Part shown: piece after piece, positions 34,001-46,000 of the stretch
Position numbering within the stretch: position 1 is the stretch's first letter
Layout of the letters: each line of letters opens with the position of its first letter
Source: Ocypus olens
Taxonomy: Eukaryota > Arthropoda > Insecta > Coleoptera > Staphylinidae
Direction of reading: 5' to 3'
DNA length: 64,000 bases
Assembly: GCA_910593695.2 (NCBI GenBank)
Contig: OU343061.1
Span: 13,886,340 to 13,950,339 of the forward strand
The notes under the pieces: model-generated
The model's input: only the letters and a program-made list of their open reading frames with translations
The model's database searches: none
What the model was told of the DNA's origin: nothing
Translations under genes and position numbers: made by a program

Positions 34001-37000
34001 ATAAATTGCCCCTACGGTACTGTTTGGCTTCGGTGGTGTATTTTGTAAAATAAAATTACACACCAATGTACCGAAGGATTATATTTTTATTGGGGGCCCC
34101 AGGATGAAGTACATGACATGAAATAATGCACGTTGCAAATAAAGACCATTAGCAGAAATAAATCCGACACAGCAGAGCCCTAATCTTCATCTACCTAGAC
34201 CTTTTCATAGAAAACATTAGACTTGATCGCCAGCTGCAAACTTTTAGTGCATCGACGCTCTGTTGCCAAGTGGAATTTGTGCCGGTGGTGAACTCACCCC
34301 CATTGTGCCCCTCTCTTATTGGGAACTGTAATTCTTTGTAATTATGTAACTTTAGTTAGTGTTAATCCAACAGTTGTATATACAAGTTCCTCAAAAATGA
34401 AAAGTAATCGTATTTTTTTTATCGCCGATTCTGATTTCGATGAGTAGAAGTGATCGAAATTTGTAAGCAAAATAGGGGAGGCAAGTTCTTGTACGGACTA
34501 TTTTAACACTCCTGAAAAATTACTTTTTAAGTTTAAGTGCACTTCTTCAAAACTATAGAAAATTGAATAAGTAATTGTGGAGGCTTTCACTTCGTGATAC
34601 ATTTTGAATAATTCAAATAAAACGAATAACTTTGTTGGTATCACTTTATTAACTTGGAGTAGTTACTATAGTTTCCACAATTTCAGCTTGTCATTTTCAA
34701 ACTATGAATATTTACATTACGATTGTACATTTATATATTTTTACAGACCAATGAACAGGGGGGAGAATATTAGGTCGGTCTGGTCAACGTTCGCGAATCA
34801 CATTAGGGAAAATGAACATTCCTTTGAAAAAGATGTACTCGAGGTGATCCATTTTACCGAGAAGGGATTAAAAATGGATTTACTCAAGTCCATCAAAGTT
34901 TTCAAGGTTAAGCGTAATCCGGACATCCCTCATCAACGACCAGACCGACCTAATATTCTCCCCCCTATTCAATGCTCTGTAAAAAATATATAAATGTACA
35001 ATCGTAATGTAAATATTCATAGTTTGAAAATGACAAGCTGAAATTGTCGAAACTGTAGTAACTACTCCAAGTTTACCAACAAAGTTATTCGTTTTATTTG
35101 AATTAGAGAAAATTGCTTATTTTAGAGGTAAGAACATGTGAGTAAAACTTCAGAGAAATCGGTCCAGTAGTTTTCTAGAAAAGTGTATCTAAAAATCATG
35201 TTATTCGAATGGAAAACGGTTGAGGAAGTCACCCCCTTAAATAAATCTGATAAACCAATTTATACACATTTACTCACTGGTTGTAACAACCACGATTGCC
35301 TTACAGGCAACACTTACAAACAAACAAATCAAACTGCTGATTGCAACTTTGATCCAGGTACTTTATTTGACAAGTTCAGAAATAAATGAGCATTATGATA
35401 CGGTTTTGGGAGCTAAAACAGCTATATTATAGACGCAAAAAATAGAATATATTTTTTTTAATGTTTAACCCTTTGCACTCGAGGTATTTTTCACTTGGGC
35501 GAACTCGAGACGAGTTGCTGGTTCGCCCAAGAGGAGTTACAGGTACTTTAAAATCATTGGGTTAGGTTAGGTGAGGTTAGGATGCATCACACCTCTTGAG
35601 CGCCGTAGCAGTGCCGCTCGAGTGGTTAACATAAAATTAACATAATGATGATAAAATAAATAAATAAAATCAGAGAAAGTTACATCATTGCATCAATTTT
35701 TATTTTCCTCATTTTATTCAATTTATTTTCAGGTACTGATTGCTAACAATGGAATTGCGGCAGTCAAATGCATGCGTTCGGTGCGGAGGTGGTCGTACGA
35801 AATGTTCAAGAACGAGAGGGCGGTCAGATTCGTGGTCATGGTCACGCCCGAAGACTTGAAGGCGAACGCGGAATACATCAAGATGGCAGATCACTACGTT
35901 CCGGTCCCGGGTGGAACGAACAACAACAATTACGCCAATGTGGAGCTTATCATCGACATTGCAATCCGATGCCAAGTTCAGGTAAAGTTCCTCACATTGT
36001 TTTTAGTACTTACACGACATTGGATTTTAAAATATGTTGATTTTTACGATTAGCTTGTTATTTGTCTGTGTTATTGAAAGCTGGAATTTCTGAACCGCTG
36101 TACCTCATTAGTTGATAAGGCAGGTATTATTTAATGAATCCTAGGGAATGCAGTTGTTCGGGGGTGTAAGTAGAGGTCGTTTCCATAAATAAATTAGGCG
36201 CTATATACGTTGTACTCTGTTCAACAAAAATTAAAGACAAACTTCACATTTCAGAGCTACATTGTTGGAGGGGTTGTTTTGAGAAGTCAAATATCCAATT
36301 CAATGGCACAAGGATATGAGAGAATCCAGCAACAACTTAGAAAATTGAGATCAGAGTTGAAGTTAAGATTTTCTGTATTTCAAAATCTGAAGAAATTGTC
36401 GAATTTATTGCTTATGTGCTTCATATGTGATCCTTGAATATTTCAATTGCATAACAACTATATTGACTGACTGCGCCTCTCATAAGCCTATATCTAGTTC
36501 TTGTGTCGTTAGTTTACTAACGAGTAAAATGAAGAGATGTGCTTTGATAGGATATTTGTATTTAGAAAGGATCTTAACCCATTAGGCACAGATTATTTTT
36601 TAATAATTTCTTTGCATGATATTTTAATTCTAGAAAATTTTGACAGATGTTTCATCGGCCAAGAATTTTATTCGTTTCATATTGTCAGCTACTGAATCAT
36701 ATGCTGCGTATGTACCGTAATAGTATATAGTGTATCAAGGGCCGAAAATAGGCTTTAGCAACCCGTCGCTTTCAGCAACATGAGTGAGCGAAGCGAGCGA
36801 GGGTTGCTAAAAGTGAAGGGTTGCTAAAGCATTTCGGCATGAGTTACACTCGATATTTTTCACCTGCCTTAAGTAAAAACAGTGTTTCAGGAAATATTAT
36901 ATCTAGCACCATTGAACTGTCACTGTCAGATTTTTGCATAGCCTACTCATATTTTGCAAAAGCTTGTCTAGATTATGCACATATTATTTTTTCGGCCCTA

Positions 37001-40000
37001 GATACGCTAAATCGTAGTTTCGGCCCGATTTTTATGGCCGAAATATATGGTTTCGGTAGAGGCAGGCGAAAAAAATGTATACTTTTCTCTCATTTGGTAT
37101 CGGCAACGAACTCTTTTCGAGGATGATTTTTGGGAAGCCTCTTGGATAGGACAGAAAGTAATGGATCATTTCCTCATCATCCCTACTTTCTAGACTTTTA
37201 GTTCTAGATTCTCATCCTGAAAATATTTTTCGTCCTTGAGTTAGTCCACTTCAGGTAGGCCAACATATCTGTTGCTCACTGCTGGAAATAAAAGTATGCT
37301 CAAGCATCTTCCAAACTTTTACTCGGTTAGTATATGAAACAGGAAAGATTGTAAACGTATTAATGTGAGGACACTTAAATTTAGCTTAAAATTTTAGCAA
37401 AAATAATGCAAAATTTTATACATTATAATCAACAAGAAAAAATACATTCAGGTTGCATTGGATACAAAATTTGTTAAGGACATGGATATTTGTTGTTTTT
37501 TAAGGTATACTAAATTGTGTTCTAAAATGGGGATGTTTACTTCATTTGATGTGTTAAAGAAGGGATTGCAGGGATAGAGGAATTTAGTTAGGCTTCTTAG
37601 CGGGAAGTTTTTAAGGGTAGGTTTAACGTGTTTTATTAAAACACATTTAATGGATTCCAGTGAAAAGAAAAGGATTAATATAATTTTAAGTTTAAGAGAT
37701 CATAAAATAATAATAATTAATTTCAATGGAACGAGTTTAATTTGTATAATTTCAAGTTTGCGACATTAAAAAATAAGAGATCATAAAATATTTTTAATAC
37801 TTTGTTTATTCCGAAATTGAATTGAATCAACTTTGTGTTGAAGACTCCAAGGCAAGGTCTCATACATTTAAATATAATATATGCATTTTGTTGCATAATA
37901 TATGCATTTTGTTGCATATATTATAAATAAATGGCCTGAAGTGCACAACATGGTACGTCAAAGAAAATGCAATCATTTTGGAATTGTACTTTACAATTGC
38001 AAGTCCATTATCATTTGATTAAAATTGCTGATTGCCAAAGCAATTGAAGGCAAATTATTCACTTTGCATGCATTCCTTGTACATATTGCACAAGTATAGT
38101 GAAATCGTATAAATAAAAAAAAAATATCCAGGGATTGCGACCAGTTGAACTTATGCCATGATTTTTACAAATAAATTAGTTTATCAATGAAGCACAAAGT
38201 CTTTTGTGTCTTTCTTTTGTTAGACTCTCATCTATATTCAATGAATTAGAAGGATAGGACAGTACCCACCCGCCACCCCAGTTTTTATTAAATCCACAAA
38301 ATCTCATTTTGGGTGGTTTATAATTTTTCAACTTTTCAACAAAGAAAGTTTTTTATTCAAACAGGTTTTTGTGTGTTAAATTAAAATGAAGGATAGTGGG
38401 TTGGCCTTTTCCTATAATCCGGCAAAACAAAAAGTTGGAGGTAAATAAAGTAGAAACACATTTATGTCTTAAATTGTATTAAAATAAAGGCTTAATTCCA
38501 GTTTAGGTACCCACCCCAAACTCGCAGGCGCAAATTTCAAGATTCCAGTGGCTCTAGACCAGTTTTGAAATGTTTTCTCTCAAGTATTAATAGCGGGTTA
38601 TAATCTTGAAATCGAACTAGTAAATTAACCCTTTGACCTACAATCACGAGTACTCCTTGTGTTTAAGTGTTCGGGCCAAACACAACGACCACAAGCATAT
38701 CTCGTGGCGCGCCCCTTGGGCCAATCACATCGAGCACGAGCTCAACTCATGGCGAGCCGCTTGGGCCAATCAAATCTAGTACGAGCTCAACTCCTGGCGC
38801 AGCGCTTGCGTTAGTAGTGCTGCACAATGAATGCATTTTCTTGCGAAACCTAATTTTTTGAAGTCCATATTTTACGTTTTCAGTTGTGCCATGAAAAAGC
38901 ATGAATTTGTGCGCATACAATTGGGCACGCCAGGCGTGCCTCAGTTGGACTGGTTTCTGCTGCTGCATTCGGACGTAAGGAAAGTAGGCCAAAGGGTTAA
39001 TAACAAAATAGTTCAGTCTCCTCAAGTTTAACAGTTTGGAATTCAGTTTGTCGTGCTATAGGGTTTTTTAACAATGAAGGACCTGCTGGAAAGTACTGAT
39101 GTTAACTTTAAACAATTGATATCAATTGTTTACCAGATGAAGAATTGTACAGTAAAAATGTGGGTAAATGTGCATTTTATGTGAACAAAAATGCACATAC
39201 ATGAAAATCATATAAAATGATGCACTATGTTGTCTCATCTCTATGCAAATCGGTGTGATTCCTTTTAAAACCAGATAGTCTTCACTTACCAATTAGCAGT
39301 TGTAATGATCGGTGCTTATGATTAACCCACATTTGCCCAAGATTTAAATTAAAGGAAGTAAATGATGTGTTTCTCTAAATCAGTAATTGAGATTTAAAAA
39401 CAAAGAGAGGTTATTTTTCGTATTCCTGTCAAATGTCAATGAATATTCACTAAATGTACTTACTAGAATAAAGAAATGATATATGGCACTGACAATATTC
39501 TAAATAATTTTAAGAGGAACAGTTGTCCTATATAGAACTGTGGGCATATCTGAGTTAAGTTAGTGTGAGGTTAAGGTTCCCCCCTTTTGAACCAGCTATT
39601 AGTTCCACCCGCAGTAGTTTAATTATATTTTATTTTATGTTAGTTATTGTGAGACAAGAAATCCGGCAACGTTGTAAATATTGGATTTACAAACAAGTTC
39701 AATATTTATAAATTCAGGCTATTTTTCGCCTTAATTTCGAAACTGGTTGAGAGCCACTAGAATCGCGAAATTCGCGCATGCGCGTTTCGAGTGGGTATCT
39801 AAATTTTGCCATAAACAAGTCGAGAATTTTTAACATATTTAACAATATTAACGTCTATAACATATTCACAATCAACTTGGAAAAACAAGCAATGATATTT
39901 GTTTTATAATTATGTTTGGATCAGGAAATTTTAATAAACATCAAAACAAAATTTGACAAAAGCATTTTTAAAACATGAAACAGGGTTGCGTACATTACAG

Positions 40001-43000
40001 AACTAAGATAAATATGAAAAAATAATTGTAAAAAATTTTCCCACAATTATCACAATCTTATTGTTTGCATGCGAGAAATATTAAGTGAAAAGTTTAAATT
40101 TAAATTTAAAAGTTTAAAAGTTTTAAATATTAGAAAATATTGCATGACTGATGCTGGGTTTATAAGACTTTTAACATTTAAGGTTTAGGCTCGTATTCAT
40201 AAACATCCGTCAAACTATTTAACGATTGATTACACGTAACGGGCCGTTAAAAGTATCAATTTGGTATTCACAAACGATTGTAATGTTAAATCTCTGATTA
40301 AATCGTCCGTAAATTTACCGGGCCGTTTTCGAGTGATTAAAATTTAACGAGACATCAAATAGTCATTTCTACAGGTTATGTTTCGCAGTAAAACAAGCCG
40401 ATAAGAGGTAAGGCTTATGAGAAATCGACAAAATCCATTTGAATTTTTAGATTGTCGATTTTAAAATCCGATATCGTTTTGATAAGGCGACTGTACACGA
40501 AATAATAGACATGACTGGTCAGCAATTAGATAGACCTACCAGAAGAAATAAAGCGGTTACAGTCATTAATCAAGTATTAATTTCTTTAAGATTTTACGCT
40601 TCTGGTAGCTGCCTTCTTACTTCTGACGGCACCAGTTTCTTTTTTGTTTCCCAATATTGTTAAATAACTTTTTACTGTGTGTAACAGTAGACCCATTTCT
40701 CTTTCGGTGAAATTCTTCCCTTTCGTACGTTTATTTTGCTCCATTTTTATGAATATCACTTGTGATTACGGAGAAAATGTCACCTGACTTTTGTTAATCA
40801 CCAGAAAATTTTAATGAAATTCCCTACATCTCATGTTACGAAATCATACGTTAAATATCTCCTGTTATATTTATGAATATGATTTTATTTTTAACGATAG
40901 TTATATTTTAACGGCCCGTTATGTAATAAAGCGTTATATGAATCTTTATGAATACGGGCCTTAGTGTTTAAGCAAAGTTAAACTAATGTATTAGTGCCAA
41001 CGCGTTCATATGAAGTTTAAGGATTTTGAGAATTAACATTAGTGTTTAAGAGTTCACTACTTTCTACTTTTCTACATGAATGGATGTGCGCATACTTTTT
41101 TGCACTGACAAACAACTATAATATAAACAGCTCATCAGCACAGCGATGCCAGATTTACACATTAATCCTGAATCATCGATTAAAATGTGATGTTTAAGTA
41201 ATTTGTCGGAATTTTTAGCTATAAAATATTTAAAATGATTAAATATTGTTTCCCTATCAGTTCACCTTCGGACCGGTTTTTACCTTTCAAGTCTCATCAG
41301 CGCACTTATAACCTACAATTAACATTAAAGTTAAAGTTAATTGTGCTGATGAGACCTGAAAGGTCGAAACTGGTCTCTAGGTGAACTGATGGGGAAACAA
41401 TATTTCATGTTTACATTATTATTGTTATATTTGTCTCTGTTGGCATTCATAGGATGAGATTGGTCTGTAGGTGAACTGATGGGGAAACAATATTTAGGCC
41501 TGTATTCATAAATGTCCGTCAAACTATATAACGATTGATTTCACATAACGGACCGTTAAAAGTATCAATTTGGTATTCACAAACGATTGTAATGTTAAAT
41601 CGTCTGTAAATATAACCGGCCATTTTCGACTGATTAAAATTTAACGAGCCTTCAAATAGTCATTTCTACAGGTTATGTTTCACGGTCAAGTTGATAAGAA
41701 ACTGCGTGATATTAATAACTATTTAACAGTGTTTGAGCAGTGTTTGCGGACTGAAATCGTCAAATATATTATACAAAATCCATTTGAATTTTTAGATGAT
41801 GTCGATTTTAAAATCCGATATCGTTTTGATTAGGCGACAGTACACGAAATAATAGAAATAATTGGTAGGTAAATAGATAAACCTACCAGAAGAAATAAAG
41901 CGGTTTCAGTCATCAATCAAGTATTAATTGCTTTAAGATTTTGCTTCTGGTAGCTGCCTTCTCCTTACCATTGACGGCATCAGTTTTTTTTGTTTTCCAA
42001 TTTGTTCTACTGTGTCTAATAGTAGACCCATTTCTCTTTCGGTGAAATTCTTCCCTTTGGTGCGTTTATTTTGCTCCATTGTTATGAACATCACTTGCGA
42101 TTGCTGAGAAAATGTCACCTGACGTTTGTCAGTCACCAGAAAATTTTAATGAAATTCCCTACATCTTATGTTACGAAATCATCCGTTAAATATCTCTGTT
42201 GTATTTATGAATACGGTTTTATTTTTGACGATGGTTATATTTTAATGGCCCGTTACGAAATCAAGCATTATATGAATCTTTATGAATACGGGCCTTAATG
42301 TTTACATTATTATTGTTATATTTGCCGCCGTTGGCATTCGTTGGATGAGATCTGAAAGGTCGAAACTGGTCTGTAGGCGAACTGATGGGGAAACGATGTT
42401 TGATGTTATTGTTATATTTGCCACCGTTGGCACTCGTAGGATATAGATCTATTGGTGGTTATGTCACTCGGATTAGGATTAGTACAACAATCAGGCAATA
42501 GATTCCGCCACTTATAAAATTATTGTTTACAATTTTGAATTGAAAATTATAACAGTTATTTAAAATTTTATTCTCTGTCAATTATAGGAATTACTTGTAA
42601 AGTAGTATTTAAAAAATAAATGTGATAAAAGATTTGGCACTGGCGACACGCAAGCGCATTATATATAGTATATAGTGTATCAAGGGCCAAATATAGGCTT
42701 TAGCAACCCGCCGCTTCGCTCGCTCGTGTTGCTAAAAGTGAAGGGTTGCTAAAGCATTTCGGCATGAGTTCCACTCGATATTTTTTCGCCTGCCTTAAGT
42801 AAAAACAGTGTTTCAGGAAATTTTATATCGTATTGAACTGTTACTAACAGATTTTTGCATGGCCTACTTATATTCCGCAGAAAAAATATTTAATGCTTCA
42901 TTTTTGTATGACCAGCATCTTTCCTTAAAACATTAAACATACAGGCTGTTGAATTGCAAAGCGGGCCATACGGATTTACCATAGATAAACGATTAAGATT

Positions 43001-46000
43001 GTCAACTCAAGCAATAGAATTGAGGAAAAGTGAAATTTAGCGCCACCTACTATTTGATCGTGGATTTTATTGGTTGGCATAAAACAGCGCTAATTTTAAA
43101 ATAACACACACTATTATTTTGTAAAAGTTCGAATTTTTATTTTCATTATCATGACTATAGTTGTGGCAGCTTTGTAATTTTAATTCAATATTTCTCCCAG
43201 TATAAACAACATTAAAATGTGATGTGTTTTATAAATGTCTTTGTGACGTTTTAATTTTAACTTTGGATTTGAAATATTAGTGACCCATAACTTAAATCTT
43301 TCCTTATCTTGAAGCAAAACTCCATTCTGCACAACATCCCATCGTCACATCCAGGCACACAATTTCATTTTATGAGTACAATAAGTTGATATGAGAATTT
43401 ATATAAATTTAAAAAATCTACTTTTACTTACCAATTAATCAATACAATCACTAAATTCAACGGAATCAATATTGTATCCAATTAAACACAAAACAGTAGA
43501 ACGAACGAAACACATGTACTGAATAATTATGTTGTTATAAAACAAAGTCAATCTGCAAACCATAAAATGCAGGCACGGTTTTTAGGCAAACTGTTACAAA
43601 ACTGAAGACAGCGCCACCATACGTTTGATCGTAGTACTGAGATACGGCACTAAAAAATCGTATGGAGTGAACACCCAGGGATTTACATATAAAATTTGAA
43701 ATGTATTGGCTCCTCTAATTATTTCTCAGTATTGGTCTTCTTATATTATTTTTAAAACTCAATAGTACTCACCGAGATATTTTCAAAACATTTTACAATT
43801 GTTTCGATTTTAAAACAAAGGTTTTGGGAAAAATTTCATTCCTGTAATATATGTGGTAAGTAAAACACGTGTGTTCGACATTAAAAATTTGTGAAAATTC
43901 TCAAACACACGTGTTTTACTTACCACATACATTATGGAATTTCACCAAGTAACAACCTCATCAATCCAATATTCCTGTAATATATTATTTATTGCAATAA
44001 TACTGTATTAACTTTCAGGCTGTTTGGGCTGGATGGGGACATGCTTCAGAGAATCCAAAACTACCAGAGCTCCTCCATAAAAACAATATAGCCTTTATAG
44101 GACCGCCAGAAAAGGCCATGTGGGCACTTGGTGATAAAATTGCCTCTTCCATTGTAGCACAAACAGCAGAAATACCTACACTTCCTTGGTCTGGATCAGG
44201 TTAGTTTATTTTTCATGTAATGTATAAAAAACACCATTACAGTATTACAGACACTCAAGATGTGTGGTGTAAACTTTGCGCAGAGTGAGAAAGTATGCGG
44301 AGAATGCAAGAGAATACGACAACAAATCTCCGGAGCTAATTAAATTTAAGTTGGTCACTGCGCCTCGAGTGCCTGGTATAAGCCTAAGTTTTTCTAATCT
44401 TAATTCAAGTTATTTTCAAAATTGAATTTGATTTTAAAAGAACAATATTTTGTTCATTTTTTTACCAGTTTTGTAAATAATAATTTTAGAAATTCATAAC
44501 TAACTTGAAAAAGGGGAACACTGATGTTTCAAGATACCCTAAAAGTGTTTAGTTTTTGTGAATATTATGAGACCAATTTCCTGTAAAATTTATCACTAGT
44601 CCCTAGGTGAGAGTTCCATTTTGAACAGTGTTTTGTCACTTGAGCTTACTTCACATTGATTCACTAGTTGACATCAAATTTGGTCAACCAATGTTTACAA
44701 TTCAGAATGTATGTTTATCAACCATTTCACTGCGGTAACCAGATCATTGCACATAAAATATTGTACTCTATATGTGGGACATAGTTATACTCTCAAGCAG
44801 CCGTGTATATTTCATATGCAATAGTGAAAGGGTTAACATTGTTTTAACATTTGGGAGTATAAAGTTAATTTCATTATTTTTTTTTAGAACTGAAGGCTCA
44901 ATACAGTGGAAAGAAGATTAAGATATCATCTGAATTATTTGCCAGAGGATGTGTCCATACGGCTGAACAGGGCCTGCAAGCAGCACAGAAAATTGGTTTT
45001 CCTGTGATGATAAAGGCTTCAGAAGGTGGAGGAGGTAAAGGTATAAGGAAGGTGGATAATGCTGATGATTTCCCTGCTGCTTTTAGACAGGTAATTTATA
45101 TTCATTAATATGCATAAAAAGGCAGGGAGGAAAAGGAACGAAAGTTTTGAAATAGATAAGAGATGCATGTGAGAGAATTCAAATATTTGGGTATCCGTTT
45201 ACCAAAACTGTATGTAGAAAGCGGCATATTGAACATGTATATAAGAAAGTGACAGTGGCAAGGAAACCACTGTGGAGAATACAGGATGAAATGCTTGGTA
45301 ATAATGTGAGAATGCAGTTGACAGTGATATTGATATGAGTGTGGGGTGTGAATGCACCGAAATTGGTAGAGAGGATGCACATTGTGGTCTCAATAATTTC
45401 CATAGATTTGTGACCGTATTTTTAATTTTTATTTACATGTCTGTAATTGTATTTTAATTTTTTTATCCTTATAAACTGACACGTCTAATCATGTACATCC
45501 TGCAATATTTAAAGAAAAATCAATATTAATGCAATAGTTGAAAAGGGTGCTGAGATTGGACAGGGCAACTATTCAAAATATTACAGGAGCATCATAGAAT
45601 TTTAAAATGAAGCTCCTTCTTCAGCTATCTAAGTTTGAGCGGAAGGCAATTGGCATAGGTAATGAAAGATCGGTGAAAGAGGCATGTCGGAGGGAATGCG
45701 TAGTGAAAGTTGTAATGCTATTAGAGAAGACAGTGCGCGAAGTCTATGGAAGGAACATCAGTGTTGGCTTGGTGTGGGAATAATGAAAGAGCAAGAAATA
45801 TATGTGGATGCGAGAATAGTGCATGAAATGTGTGTTTTATGGGGATAATAGAAACTACAGGTATTATTGGATGAATGGCTGTAAGAGTATAGATTGTCAA
45901 AAATATGAGAATAGGGAAGGAAAGTATGTTTGTGTGAAAGCAGAAAAGGGGTTGAGGTATGTAAGATATTTGTTAATATAAGGCAACGAGGTAGGAAAAC

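Larger units (their letters stand above)
41240..42445. repeat. Array of hammerhead-like repeat units, interrupted by a Harbinger element
   Basis: Units contain TTACATTATTATTGTTATATTTG, a GTTGGCATTC block, a hammerhead-like core and GGTGAACTGATGGGGAAAC. One unit (41262-41312) is inverted; + strand units lie at 41340-41405, 41406-41490 (core deleted) and 42300-42400, with a partial one after. The third is split by the Harbinger copy at 41497-42294. The whole array sits in ACC intron 3. Confidence 0.6.

Noticed and set aside
35768..36040. Alternative frames over ACC exon 3
   Set aside because: They are shadows of the conserved ACC frame and violate its splice sites.
38667..38861. Ser/Thr/Pro repeat protein
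   Set aside because: The frame is the translation of a ~56-bp minisatellite inside a TTAA MITE.
43000..43700. Element bounded by similar GCGCCACC words at 43030 and 43610
   Set aside because: AGCGCCACCTAC and AGCGCCACCATACG recur, but I could not define consistent ends or inverted repeats.
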